Shown here: positions 46,651-58,190 of the stretch, in pieces
Layout: every line of letters starts with the position of its first letter
How positions within the stretch are numbered: position 1 is the stretch's first letter
Assembly: GCA_963978545.1 (NCBI GenBank)
Contig: OZ021721.1
Span: 35,451,348-35,515,347, forward strand
Direction: 5' to 3'
DNA from: Linyphia triangularis
Taxonomy: Eukaryota > Arthropoda > Arachnida > Araneae > Linyphiidae
DNA length: 64,000 nucleotides
Notes under the pieces: model-generated
What the model saw: only the letters and a program-made list of their open reading frames with translations
Database searches by the model: none
What the model was told of the DNA's origin: nothing
Translations under genes and position numbers: made by a program

Positions 46651-49129
46651 CAGGGACGGAACTAGGTCACTTTTTACCCGGGGCAAGAATTCATTTTGGC
46701 GCCCCCACACAATAATTTTTTAGATTTGAAGCTAACTATATATACATTGAAAATTAACAAAGGTTTTTCCTTTGTAAAATTCTGTTTTGAAACAAACAAT
46801 AAAAGAATTAATTAATTGAAATTTTAAATAAATATATTTGACAAGCCCTTATTAATGACCAGGGTTCATTCTGCTTGCATAAAGATTTGCATAAAGACAA
46901 AAAAAACAACTAATGAATCAATACAAATAATGTCAGTTACAATGAAATAAAAGAACATAGTTGAATGATATGTAACACTTTTTAACACAAAATCTGGTTA
47001 ACCTGGTTTCAAAACGTCTTAGATCATAAACAATTAAGCTGTTTTACATTTCAAAAAATATTTTCTTCTGTAAAATACTAATACAAAAATTTAAAAAGCT
47101 TCCGAATATTACCAGAACTCATTGAACACAAAAGCAAATTAATTTAATGACTTGTCTACAAAAATCATTGAATAGTTAGTAAACACATAAATGTTAATTT
47201 TAGAACAATTAATTTAAACTTATTGAAACTCATTTTAATAATAGAATGAATAATATATTACTTACTGGTGCTATGTGTGAGTTCTCCATTTTCTTGGAGA
47301 ATTTAAAATTCTCACCAATGCAATGGACAAAATTTGACGAACATGACATCTGTTTGGTGAAAAATAATGTCGTCAAAATGACACTATAACTCTGTGCAAA
47401 TGCAATGGCACACGCCTAGAAATCCTTACAATTTGGCGGGTTTTGTGGTCTCAACTGGGAAAATCCGCGTGATATCTTTACTTACGCTTTGGCGAAGCTT
47501 GCCTTCTTATAGCCATAAGTTCTTTGACATTTCAAAAGTTGCGCCTTTTTCTCGTAGCATGGAGACTGGATTCTTTTTATTTTGTTTATCACTTCCTGGA
47601 AAATACTTTCTTTTTCGTTATTTTTTATGAAAAATAAGGCATTGAGATCTATTTTTAGAATTCATGCCTTGATGTTTTATTATTTTTTCATTATTTAGGA
47701 ATAGACCAGCATCCGCAGATTTGTACGCCAGGCTCAAACGCACACTCAAACAAAAGTGAAGTTAATATAAGAGATTTAAAAATATATAGTAAAATATATT
47801 GTTAAAAATATATAGTCACATATTTAGTCAGTGCATTTAAATTGAGATTTGGATAGGATGTAATTTACTGTTTTCGTTTTTATTTTTAAAAAATCGATAT
47901 GTTTTGCGATAAATAGGAATTCTTGTGCTCAATAGGAATTCTTGTGTCAACTTTTTATCGCATAATTTTTTTGCATTTCTTCACGTTTCAGAACATTCTG
48001 AATCAAAAAGGTGTTCTAGAAAAAAAGTTTGTGGGTCCGTGTGTTGTCTGTGGTCAGCATTACTTTCAAACGGATTGACCTACTTTGGCCATTACACCTG
48101 GCGTTACGGTTTTTGTCAAAATCGTGCTTGCGCTGTCATTTTTACAGCCAAAATAATTGCTAAATTAAATGAAGGAAACAGTGGGAATTGAAAGTTGTTC
48201 AAACTTCAACACCCCCAGTTTTTTTAAACTCAGCACGATTCAAAATGTGTAAAAATGAAAAAAAATCTGTTTTTAGCTGAAGAAATACTAAATTATTCTC
48301 TTAAAGAAAACGTTTCAATCGTTAATTATTTCAATTTTTAATTAACTTTTTGCTAATTAATTTTCATTAGGAATCGCAATGAACCTTTAAAGTTAATGAT
48401 AATCAACCTCAAAAACAAAAGTAAACGATTTCTAAACAATTCAACATCTTGCAGCCCCCTGTAAAAATTCCTGCGGACTCCTAGAGAACAATAAATATAT
48501 TTGGCAAGAGATATATCCCAAACGTAACCCTTGTCCTTAATACACATCTTCCGAAGTTTATTAGGTTACAAATTTAAAAAAATTCTTACCTTCATTGGTT
48601 TCAGTCTCGTGAACTAGCCAAGATGATAAAAGGTTGGGATATTCTTGCAGTTTCTTTTGCTTTTCTGCGATTCTGCGCCCCAGATAATTTCATCGACATA
48701 TTTCAATTTACGAAAATTTCAACAGCATTAAATTGTTGTAATGCTAAATTTTATCTAACTACATTGCGACTATATTACCAATGCGATTTTAAATTAGCAT
48801 TTCTGGCAGCCTGCCATGTAGCACAAACCTATTCTTCATCAGGGGGTAGGGAGAATTCGTTGTCATTCTTTTGGAAAAGGATAGATTATTACTTTCTTTG
48901 TACAGAAATGTATTTTTTTTTTTTTTTCTAGTGGATTTTTTCTTCTGTTGGATATCTTAGAGATCATCCAGAATTTTAAGAAAAAATGAAAATTTATTTA
49001 TGAAAAATTATCCTTTCGTCCAAATATTAAAATTTATACAACAAATAGTGCTTTGTTGGCTTTTCGGCGCCCCCTCTGGTTAGCGCCCGGGGCAGCTGCC
49101 CCGCCTGCCCCCCCCTAGTTCCGGCACTG
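46651..49129 (+). mobile_element. Non-autonomous hAT element inserted in the MULE gene
   Basis: Termini CAGGGACGGAACTAGG and CCTAGTTCCGGCACTG are inverted repeats (14 of 16 bases). The exact 8-bp duplication GTCGTCCA lies at 46,643-46,650 and 49,130-49,137. Near both ends GGCGCCCCC/GGGGCA blocks are repeated in inverted orientation. The 2,479-bp interior has no transposase; frames such as 48,623-48,931 are unconvincing. It carries a partial R1 repeat at 47,890-48,240. Excision in silico restores one copy of GTCGTCCA and an open frame across the junction. Confidence 0.93.
47890..48240 (+). repeat. Dispersed repeat family R1, partial copy B
   Basis: Shares with the copies at 31,080 and 60,390 the blocks TTTCACGTTT.AGAACATTC, GTGTTCTAGAAAAA, GGTCAGCAT.ACTT, GTTTTTGTCAAAATCGTGC and the end block GGGAATTGAAAGTTGTTC. 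It is nested inside the hAT. Confidence 0.6.
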
Positions 49130-50530
49130 GTCGTCCATGCAGATAAAGATCTTGCAGGACTAGAAGCTGCAAGCATAGGCACATCAAGTACAAAAGGAAA
49201 CTTCTGACCAGGGAAAAAGTAGCTTTAGGCAAAGGTAAAAAAGGAACTTCCCAAAAGGAGGAGGTAGATGGCACTACAGGTAGAGTAGCAGATACAGCTT
49301 TAGTAGCCGACCCTGAAGGTAGAGCAGATGGTCGTGGAGGCAAGACAGTAGGAAAAAAAGGTAAAGATACTGTAGTTGGCTTTATGGGCCTTGAAGGAGA
49401 TTCAGAGTTTGATCCTGAAGTGGAAAAAGTAGGAACAGAAGTTGGCTGTGGAGACAAAAGAGTAGGCAAAGCTACTGTAGTTAACCGCACAGGTACAAAA
49501 GAAGTAGGTGGTAGAATAGTTATAGCAGAAGTTAGTGGAGACAAAACAGCAGGTACAGCTTCAGAAGCTGGCTGTCTAGATAAAATAGAAGTTGGAAGAG
49601 CAGGTAAGGCAAGTGGCAGGTTAGTAGGCACAGCAGGTAACTGGGGAAACACAAGAGGAGGTAAAACTGCTGTAGTTATCCGAATAGGCGCAAAAGTAGG
49701 TGGCAATAGATCTAGAAATGTTACAGCAGAAGGTTGGGGAGAGAAAACAGATGTTGGAAGAGCAGGCAAGGTAAGAGGCAGAACAGTAGGTGGATGAGGC
49801 AAAACAGCAGTAAAAACTACTGTTGTTGACTGCACAGGCACACAAGGAGGAAGTGTAGGTGACAGTGGAGGCAAAATAATAGGTAGAGTAGGTGGTTGTG
49901 AGGGTAAAACAACAGGTAGTATAGGTACAGTTGATGGCTGTGCAGATACAAGAGAAGCTGTTACTGTTTTAGTAGATGGTAATGAAGTCAAAACAGAAGT
50001 TAGAGTAGGTAGCAGTGGAGGTGGAACAATAGATAAAATTAGTGAATTGGGTGGCAGAAAAGAAGGAACAGCTTCAGTAGCTGGCAATTGAGACAATGGA
50101 GACAGAGAAGTAGCAGACTTAAAAGAGAAATCACTAACCTTTTTTACACTAACTTTTTTGCAATTCGATTCAACAAGGGAACTCAAAGCATACCCGAAAA
50201 CTTGAGCGTAACGACGATTTCCCTGGAAGTTCAGATGAAGTCCATCAGCATGTAGATAACGATTCCAAGACAAGTTATCCGATCTACAAAAGAAAAATGT
50301 TTCTCGGACAAGGCAAAGCCTTTCTACTCGAGCATTAATATCTCTAATCTTACGATTTAGTTCATAAAGCATGGGAGGTGTACCTTTAAAGTACTTCCCA
50401 TAATTACGAGGCAAAATCGCAGAAACAACAACCTTGAATATTGGATTTAAACGCACTATTTCCTCAAAGAGACAATTATACTTTTGAATAATCAATTCAA
50501 CATCTTGACTGGTGTTATTTGTGCCAACAT
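49130..50530 (-). pseudogene. SGNH hydrolase C-terminal part plus proline-rich region
   Basis: From 50,530 leftward the frame opens with VGTNNTSQD, matching block III of SGNH/GDSL hydrolases (GxND; here GTNN), and ends the domain with HADGLHLNFQGN, the block V Asp-x-x-His pair. About 300 residues of Pro/Leu/Thr/Val/Ser-rich sequence follow, with imperfect repeats of PALPTS-type units and ITTAVLPPL/LTTVALPTL blocks about 75 residues apart. The last 45 residues become Leu-rich and may be out of frame. SGNH enzymes are esterases or lipases; related domains occur in some transposable-element proteins (for example ORF1 of certain LINEs). The N-terminal block lies at 56,414-56,584, separated by the 5.9 kb insertion. 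The proline-rich part may be a flexible linker. Confidence 0.8.
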
Positions 50531-52927
50531 CCCAAGCAACACACTCATGTTGTTTCTATGTGGTTTTTTGGTGGATACGTTGAAAGTGAGAAAGGCACAT
50601 TGTAACCACATTGTATCAATGTGCAATTCCAATGCATTTTTAAGGAAGCTGATATTTTATAACAGATATTAGAAGAAATCAATTTATTTCGTATAATTTT
50701 TAGGGGTTTTAATTATGTAGTACGAATAAAGTCAGAATTTCGTTTTCTTTACTTTTCTAATGTGATATCACAAATGTTGTTTCAATGTGATATTTCAACC
50801 AGACATGAAACAAGTGTCTTCTTTGGTTTTTGGAAAGCCCCAATCCTGTCCAAGAATCATATTAATTGAAAACTTTGGTAAAAGCAATTTATAAAAGCAA
50901 AAAGTAAAAATCCGTTTACTCAATGTGGTTTTTTAATATGGCTTCAATGTGATAATTCAACATTACACCACTGATCCACGATTTGTATCATCCTACGCAT
51001 GCGCAATACGCTTTTACCTTCAGTGATGACGTAGTTGGCATCACTTTTGAAGTTGATTTGAAACTTGACGATGTCTGTTGACGATTGGATTTATGCCTTT
51101 TCTGGTAAGTTTTCTTCATTACATTATTAAATTATACTCTATTATTTGCCGGTTTTCTAAATTAGATGTATTTCTATTTATAAATGAAATTAGATAATGA
51201 TGTTCTTATCAGTGAGGTTTGTTGATTTTTGGGACACACGTGTGACATAAATAAAAAAACCTATTGTATATTTCACGTATTTTTATGAACTATAAAACTG
51301 AATGGGCTATCTTGTAGAAGTATGTTTTTCTAAAACGATTGATCACTGAGAATTAAACATGCTGTATAAATATTATTTCTATACTTGTTGAAAGAATTTT
51401 TGCGGTAATTAAATGAACTAATTCAGTTAAAAAAAACCTCCACCGTAATATTATAAATTGTCAACAGGGCCGGGAATTTATTTCAGGTGGAATACAGATG
51501 TAGTATAGAATATTTCTTAATGTTATATAATATAATTGAAAGTTATGTGATTTTCCACACCCGTAGTCTCTTTAACATGTTTAATTCGATCACACATCTG
51601 GAAAAGTTCAGGAAATTTGAAGAAAACTTGCTGTAAAATCAGAGAATTTTTAAAAATCTATCAGGGTATTATCAGAAAACTTTATTTCCTGAATTTTGTG
51701 GCCACTCTGTGTAATGTGTTGTTTTAATTAATGTAAAATTAAGTGTTTATTTAAAAACATAGCTGCAAAATGAACTGATGTTTAGTGTGCAAAAAATGAA
51801 TTTCTTTCGTTAATTTTCTTTTTCAAGCAGTGATGGATAACAAATTGAGAATTTCTCCCTATCCCACTTGGTAATCAAATCGATATTTCAAAGTAAGGTT
51901 TAAAAAAGACGTCATCAGTGTAAATATATACATGTGCATAAGGATGATACATTTTATAATAGTTATCATATTTTCAGTTTACTGCCACCATGTACAACAC
52001 TGTGGAATGCGGAACAGGTATAGTGCCTGGAATCTGATCGCTGGCTCCTAACAACTGAAACCTATCCTTTTCAGGTACTGTGGTAAATTGAAAAGATCTA
52101 GTACAGTATAGGATATTTCGCTATTTAAAAATTTACAAAAAGAACTTTCTAAAAAACTAAAATTAGAAAGTGGAATTCTGTTCTTTTGCAAAAAATATAT
52201 ATATATATTTTTTTAAATCTCCCTTTTATGTTATACAGTCGAACAGGGTTGGCATGGTTTAAACCAAATAGTTTTTCCTCTTTTTAAAGATTAATTTAAA
52301 ATTGCACCTTTTTTGTGTGTTTATTTATAATTAGATTTTTTAAATTATTTGTTGTAAATAACTTTTTTAAATAAATCTTATAGTGAAAGTCTGTAGAACT
52401 TTTTTTTTATAAGTATCAAAAATAACTTTTTATATTAATCTAAGTGTTTTATTACTGTTTTATAATAATATTCAAAATTATTAATTAAAATTAAATTATA
52501 TACTGCATTTTAAACTTGTTTGTGAAATAGAGATTTTGTGCTTAAATAACTTATTTCTAAACCTTAAAAATATAATTATGTATAACTTATCACCATTACT
52601 GATGAATCTAAGAGCAACATTCCATGTAGAAGTAGTAAACAATTACTATTGTATTATATAGTTTCCGTTCGATTTAAAAAAACATATCTCTAAATATAAT
52701 ATTAAAATTTAATGATTTAATTGTTCACATAAGTAGCAATTGTTTATTTACTTAGTGTAAATTATTTTCAGAAGAAATATTATTTGTTATTTAAACATTT
52801 ATTATTCTAGTTAATGTAAAATTTTATTTATAAATATGTATACATTTAAATTAGAAAAGGATTTAAAAAAAAAAAAAAAACTTTTAAACAAAAAAAAACC
52901 CCATTTTTTTTGGGGAGGGGGGGGGGG

Positions 52928-53093
52928 TCCAACTCTGCGGCTAAACTTCATTAACACGAAGTCGATGGGGCCGCTGAAATTGTTTGTGCTAACTGAATAA
53001 ATTAACGCTAAGTTTTAAGTACGGAGAACTGCTTTTACTTTGCGTTAAACTGGAGTTCAGGTTAACGGATTTCGCATTAACAGGGTTTGACTG
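52928..53093 (-). mobile_element. Tigger-like MITE
   Basis: Read on the minus strand it starts CAGTCAAACCCTGTTAATG after TA and ends GTTGGAC. It combines the sequences found separately at 28,651-28,745 and 38,100-38,177, so it looks like an internal-deletion derivative of that element. Its other end abuts a G-run (52,918-52,927), and the last few terminal bases are lost. Confidence 0.5.
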
Positions 53094-53777
53094 TAATTAG
53101 ATTTGGGAATACTTTTTAGAATAAATTTACTTATTGTATTAGAATTGAACATTCTTCTTTTTTTTTTCAGTGTTCAGTGGACTTGCTTATACAGCTGTTG
53201 TACTTAAACAGTGTGGCTACAGAACCTGGAAATCAAGAAACTTTTCGATTGTGGAAAAAATCAGGGAATTTTTTTAATATTCAGGAAAATTTACTGTTAC
53301 TGTTTAGGGTATGTTTTTCCATTATCCCTATTTTGGTACCATTTTCCTGATGATTTGCTGTGATAATCATTAGAAGTTTTAATGTTATGGAATAATTTTA
53401 ACTTTTAACTACCACCAAAACTATTTTTAAAAAATTGGCATATTATCTCTTTAGCATACATGTTCTATTCGATAAATGTGTCAACATATCTGGAAAAATT
53501 GGGGGAATTTGGAAAAAGTTTGCAAGAAGGGAATTTTTTTTAAATCTGTCAGGGAACTTTTTACCTGAATTTTGTGGCCATCATGTTAAATGACACTGAT
53601 AGTTCTTTTGATAATCCTCTATAATTTATATATTAAGTATAATTTTTTTATTTTTAAATTAGTTTTGCTGTTGTGAACATGTCTGAATTATGGCAGTATT
53701 ATAACAAGGCTGCTAGTGGCGTTTACTAAAGTGACTATTTTAGCCTCCAGAAAACTTTTTTTGGTAAGAAAAATATC

Positions 53778-53963
53778 GGTACTTACGTATTAACGCCACT
53801 GCAGCTACAGATTTAACGGTTTTTCAGTGCCACCAATAAAGAGCAATCTTGTTGTTCGCACGCAGTTATCTTTTGGATTCCTTGTAAGTATAAAACTATA
53901 ATTCCTTGTAAGTAATTAAAAACCGCCAAATCTGTAGCTGTGGTGGCGTTAATACGTAGGTAC
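53778..53963. repeat. Foldback repeat with arms of about 46 bp
   Basis: The left arm 53,778-53,824 and the right arm 53,919-53,963 are imperfect inverted repeats (ATTAACGCCAC, CTACAGATTT). They are bracketed by direct copies of GACTATTTTA(G/A)CCTCCAG at 53,731-53,748 and 53,979-53,996. This could be a small hairpin element with an 18-bp flanking duplication, or part of the larger host element. Confidence 0.65.
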
Positions 53964-55739
53964 CAAAATTTCCTAATTGACTATTTTAACCTCCAGGCGA
54001 CTATGTAATGAAAAATGAGTTCCTGACTTTGAACTGGAAACCAATAGAGAGCATGGCTTCAACTTGGTTGCAGCAGCTCATTTAATTTATCCTCAAAGTA
54101 GTAAAGAGTGTTTTTGAATTTAAAGCAAAATTTGTATGATACAGTAAATTTTTCTAAAAGTATACCGAAGAGTAAAAGGCAACTAAGTTGTTTGAATCTA
54201 GAATTTTCAAAAATTATAATTGGTTTCCTATTGAAATATAACATTAATAAAAACCTATATTATACGTTTTTCCTGTAAATTTTTCTACTCTTCATTTTAG
54301 TTTTCAAATACTGGGGTGGGAGTAGGTAACATTGGTATTCTGCATCTGCCTTCGAATTTTTTTTTACATAATCTACTTTTGATTAAACTATATTGTGTAT
54401 CGTCATTGCATGATATTCTGAAATAAGTCTGTTGTTGCCTTAAATGGTCATGTGATCTTTGGTCAGTCCAATGTGCACACCATAATATGAAGGGTGCTTC
54501 CGCATACTGGCATTGACTTAAAACCATCCAAAACAAGGGGATCGCTTTCAACACGAGAGAGGGATTTTTTTAAGTCATAAAAAAGGGATATTATTTTGAT
54601 TAATATATTCAATCTTTGAATTTGGTTGGCGATTTAAGTAGCAGAGTTGGATTTGAGCATTTTTACACGTCGTATTTCTTTATTATTATTTTTGGCATGG
54701 TGTCTACTTTTAAAAATTGGAAAACAGTTATATCTATATAAATATATGTTTGAATGGTTTTTGTATTAAATAAAGGTAATTTTATTTTAGAGATTATGAA
54801 AACAACCAATGAGGAGGCGAAAGAAGCTCGTGGAGTGACATTAAGGCTGCTGATGGTGACAGAGATGTGGAATATTTTTGGGAATGATATTGAGGATTGT
54901 AAACATGGTTTATAACATATGGTTCATAAACTTAAATAATTATTTTGTATCTCCTTTCTTATTTTACTGTTATTAAATGGGGTCTTGAAGTTAAGATCCT
55001 ACTGTTGCTCTGAATGGGATATGTCATTAAAAATTAGCACATATATATTTAATCATCTTATAATTTTTCATTTGCTGGTTTAAAGTGTGAACTTAAAAAC
55101 AATTTGAAAGGTATTTGTACCTATGTAATTGTGTTAGGACCATGTGTGTTACTGTTACATGTAATTATTAATATTTGTTTTATTAACATTTGTTTTAATG
55201 TTATGCGTGCTATTTTTGAAATAAAATTATTTTGAACATTATGTAATGATTTATTTTTACAGTTAAAATATATATATATATATATAATTTTTATTCAAAT
55301 TCGATTAGTTCAGAGATAATTAAGTAGCAGATATTATAAGTAATTTTAATTGTGGTTCATTGGAGCAAAATTAAATTTTTGTACAGAATAATCCTCTGCA
55401 TATAAAAGGAAAGTTTAATTTTTCACAAAATGATATTCTACCTACTAAAAGATGATACATTGTGTAACAGTAGTTGGAAACTCATAAAGCCAATACTTGG
55501 AAAATATTCTAGTTTTAACTTTTTCTTTTCATTAAATGAGAGTTTCTATAATGCATATACTCTTAAACTTTACAGTGCTAATAAAACTAAACACATTCAT
55601 GTGAAAAAAATGTGTCAAAACAAGCGCTTAGGAAAGTAGGCAGGATACATTCGCTTCCAAATTTTTTCTGTTATCTATTAAAATACAAAAATCAATAATT
55701 TGTTTTGCTTAAAATTGCAACTTTAAATGGTATTTTGAA

Positions 55740-56413
55740 TTTTAATTTCATAACCCCTTCCAAAAAATATGAGCAATGTGAATATGAAAAATATGAGCAA
55801 TACTGTTTTAACATGGGTGTTCCACATTGTTACCACATGATAGTGTTCACTTTTACCAATGTTGTTTAAATATGAATCTTCCACATGAGTGTTCAATCTT
55901 GATTCTTGCCAATGTTGTTTCAAGACATACTTTCCAGAAAAACTGTTTCTACAGCACTAGTTCTTGGGCTCAAGAACTATAGTGCTGTAAAAACAGCATT
56001 ATGGGATGTGTGTCTTGAAACAACATTGGTAAGATTCAATATTGAATACTCATGTGGAAGATTCATGTTTAAACAACATTGGTAAAAGTGAACACTATCA
56101 TGGTGGTAACAATGGGATGCATCCATGTTGAAACAACATTGACATTCAACGTGGAAACCACATGGGCAAAAATGAACACTCTCACGTGGAAACAATGTGA
56201 CAAATCCACGTTGAAACAATATTGACATTCAACATTGAAACCACGTGATATATCTACGTTGAAACAACGTTGGCACACAACATTGCATCCACGCTCCTTT
56301 AAGTGAACACTTCCACTTGAAAACAACGTTGCAGTTCCACGTTGAAACAACATTGTGCATGTTGGTATTTAACGTTGACACCACATTGAAACAACATGGT
56401 TGCGTTGCTTGGG
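55740..56413. repeat. Subterminal repeat cluster with an internal foldback
   Basis: More than fifteen variants of (C)CACGTTGAAACAACATTG occur in both orientations. The part from about 55,801 to 55,960 is repeated inverted from about 55,975 to 56,115 (shared blocks ACCAATGTTGTTT, AGTGTTCACTTTTACCAATG and CCACATGAGTGTTCAA), folding around GTTCTTGGGCTCAAGAAC. Such clusters usually bind the cognate transposase; here that is inference. Confidence 0.8.
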
Positions 56414-56584
56414 ATGCACCAAAACCCAATCGTATGTATTGTCCAGAGAGGAAATTTTACGTGTCAATCCTTCAATTCGTTCACCACGCAAACACACAAG
56501 ATCTATATCATAAATTGGTAATTCTTTGAACAAATATTCTTTCAAACCTTTGATCATCGAATCCCCAATCACAAGCAATCTCAT
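56414..56584 (-). pseudogene. SGNH hydrolase N-terminal part, start of the MULE gene
   Basis: The ATG at 56,582-56,584 opens RLLVIGDSMIKGL, block I of SGNH/GDSL hydrolases with nucleophile Ser in GDSM. 57 residues later the frame reaches YDWVLVH, where the CCCAAGCAAC element is inserted. The other half of the domain is at 50,530 and below. The start is 258 bp inside the right terminus of the MULE, so the leader and promoter would be in the terminal region. A GTGAGT donor-like site at about 56,625 on the minus strand could remove part of the leader. Confidence 0.82.
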
Positions 56585-56754
56585 TTTTAAATAATTTCAA
56601 TTCAAAGAAATTAAAAAAAATAACTCACGTGCATTCTCGATAAAGCAAGACAATGAAAAGAAAGATTTCCCGCCAGAAGGCGAGAAATTGGCATAATTTT
56701 TGCTGCCAAGCCTTTGTTTACTTACGATTGTCGCCAGTTTGTAGAAAACAATGC

Positions 56755-56842
56755 GATAATATAGCCAATATAGCACACCTGTATCCGTACTGGCCGGTCA
56801 TGGTTGCCATGGTATAATTTTATGCTATGGGTAAACCGTTCC
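56755..56842 (-). repeat. Proposed right terminal inverted repeat of the MULE
   Basis: On the minus strand it begins GGAACGGTTTACCCATAGC. The matching left end is at 21,260. The palindromic GGTTGCCATGGTAT within it is close to an RFX X-box. Confidence 0.65.
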
Positions 56843-56851
56843 TGCAAAATC

Positions 56852-57173
56852 CAAAACCCCAGAAGATGTAGGGCACGAACACATTTGTGGAATTTTTTTC
56901 TTTAATTTTATAAATTTGTATTGTTATAAAAATATTAATTCATAAAAACTATACAAGATTTTCTTTAAAGTATTAGGTTTGATTCAGAATTATATAAAGA
57001 TTAAAAAAAAAGTATAGGAATTAATATTCGAATTCAATTCCAGGCTACAGGACTTTTTCTTTAAACTGTACGAAAACTTTTTCGAGTCACTGTATTCATG
57101 AGCTACTCTAAATGATAGAATTCCAAAATAATTAAATCATTATGTAAAAATAAAAGTAATAGATGTAAACTAC
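56852..57173. other. AT-rich DNA, nothing recognised
   Basis: About 320 bp between the MULE end and the THAP fragment; no frame or repeat stands out. Confidence 0.5.
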
Positions 57174-57365
57174 TCAGATAAAATGATTTTCACAAACGCA
57201 TAGGGTACTTTTTGCAGAAACATCGTCACGTTTAATGGCTTTACACCACTTTTTGCGGATGTCAGTGTATTTAAGAACACTCATACATAATTTAGAAGTG
57301 TTGGTGATTGAATTATTCCTACATTTCGGGACGAGGCAATGTTTGTACGCTGAATTTGAGGACAT
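57174..57365 (-). pseudogene. THAP-type zinc-finger fragment
   Basis: From the ATG at 57,365 the frame reads a THAP pattern: C-x4-C (CLVPKC), an invariant-type Trp in RKKWCKAIKRDD, and C-x2-H-F (CENHF). It ends two codons later at a TGA, without the C-terminal AVPTIF box or a clear splice donor. THAP domains are DNA-binding modules of P-element transposases and of host proteins derived from them. At 63 residues this is at most one domain, so it is a fragment or a lone exon. It lies about 500 bp outside the MULE terminus and probably belongs to a separate element or gene. Confidence 0.65.
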
Positions 57366-57392
57366 AATTTTAAATAGATTAAAAGAATACAA

Positions 57393-58190
57393 GATTTAAA
57401 AAAAAAAGCTAAACGTGCTATAGCAATGCGAATAATCACGATAGTTTCCAAGATCACGCAAAACAAAAATAGGATTAGGACGTATTTGACTTCATAGCTA
57501 AGCTAGTCTCGGTTTTCCGCGCTTTTAAAAGTGGGAAATTGATACTCGTATTAACTCGAGGAATATGGAACGGATTTCAAAAAATTTCATAGTTTTGATT
57601 GTTTTTCGTAACTCTTAATAAAAAAAAATAAAAAAAATTATCAACTTGTCCATTCTTATTAACTGGAAGTAAGTATAATTAATTCAATTCTTGGCTGGGT
57701 TTGTTATGGTTGACAAAGAAATAGCGTAATTCCCTTTTTAGGAAATGTACCGCACGCCACTGGTGCTTTTAACCTTAGAATAATCAGACTTCGGACAGTT
57801 TCACTGTATAAACGCGAAAGGAAGGTAGTGTGATTGCAACGACTGATTGCAGAGGATAAATTTATAGCATATTTCTAGAATTTTGCAACTTCAGCGTCAT
57901 CCGTTGGCAACATTTGTAACTAATTTCTAAACCTCAGTTTCAGATTTTTTCAGCTTTCAAAATAACTAATGTACTTTCTGTTTCATTGCTGTACTTTAAC
58001 ATTGAGATTCCAAATGTAGGTGGCGTTAATTACCTTAACAACAGACCTTTAAACGTCAGACTTTAAATACGAAATATGACGTCAAAATAAAAAAATTCCT
58101 TTTTTTTCACCTAAGGAACAAAAAGACTGAAGTGAACTAAAATCTTGCTCTTTTTGATTGGCTAATCGGCCTTTTGTATCCATATGTTGC
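57393..58190. other. Intergenic DNA with a short shared repeat
   Basis: No gene seen. GTTAAAGTA/GAGATTC/TAGGTGGCGT at about 57,985-58,027 recurs inverted near 28,775-28,813 (about 35 bp), so a small dispersed repeat passes through. Confidence 0.45.

Larger units (their letters stand above)
50531..56413. mobile_element. TIR element of unknown superfamily, inserted in the SGNH domain
   Basis: Both ends start CCCAAGCAAC, and about 30 of the first 34 bp match in inverted orientation, including ATGTTGTTTC. AT flanks each end (50,529-50,530 and 56,414-56,415). Taking out the element and one AT rejoins YDWVLVH to VGTNNT in frame, an exact SGNH block, so both boundaries are secure. Subterminal DNA is packed with variants of CAACATTGAAAC on both sides, densest at 55,740-56,413. 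I find no transposase. Possible short exons (an ATG stretch at 51,071-51,105 before GGTAAGT; another at 51,978-52,016) and an AATAAA at about 55,220 are suggestive only. A 2-bp AT duplication does not fit TA-using Tc1/mariner, so the superfamily is open. Confidence 0.85.

Noticed and set aside
49384..49797. 137-codon Gly/Val-rich frame on the plus strand
   Set aside because: It is the antisense of the proline-rich region of the SGNH gene; the minus-strand frame is longer and continues a recognisable domain.
51549..53600. Segments with CTGAATTTTGTGGCCA and TCAGGGAATTTTT at 51,590-51,720 and 53,480-53,590
   Set aside because: They look like pieces of a common hAT-type MITE with GTGGCCAC ends, but no boundaries or duplication could be fixed.
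51071..54920. Possible spliced gene inside the CCCAAGCAAC element (ATG exon at 51,071, exon at 51,978, last exon at about 54,790)
   Set aside because: Splice sites look good individually, but joined frames give no recognisable protein and soon reach stops.
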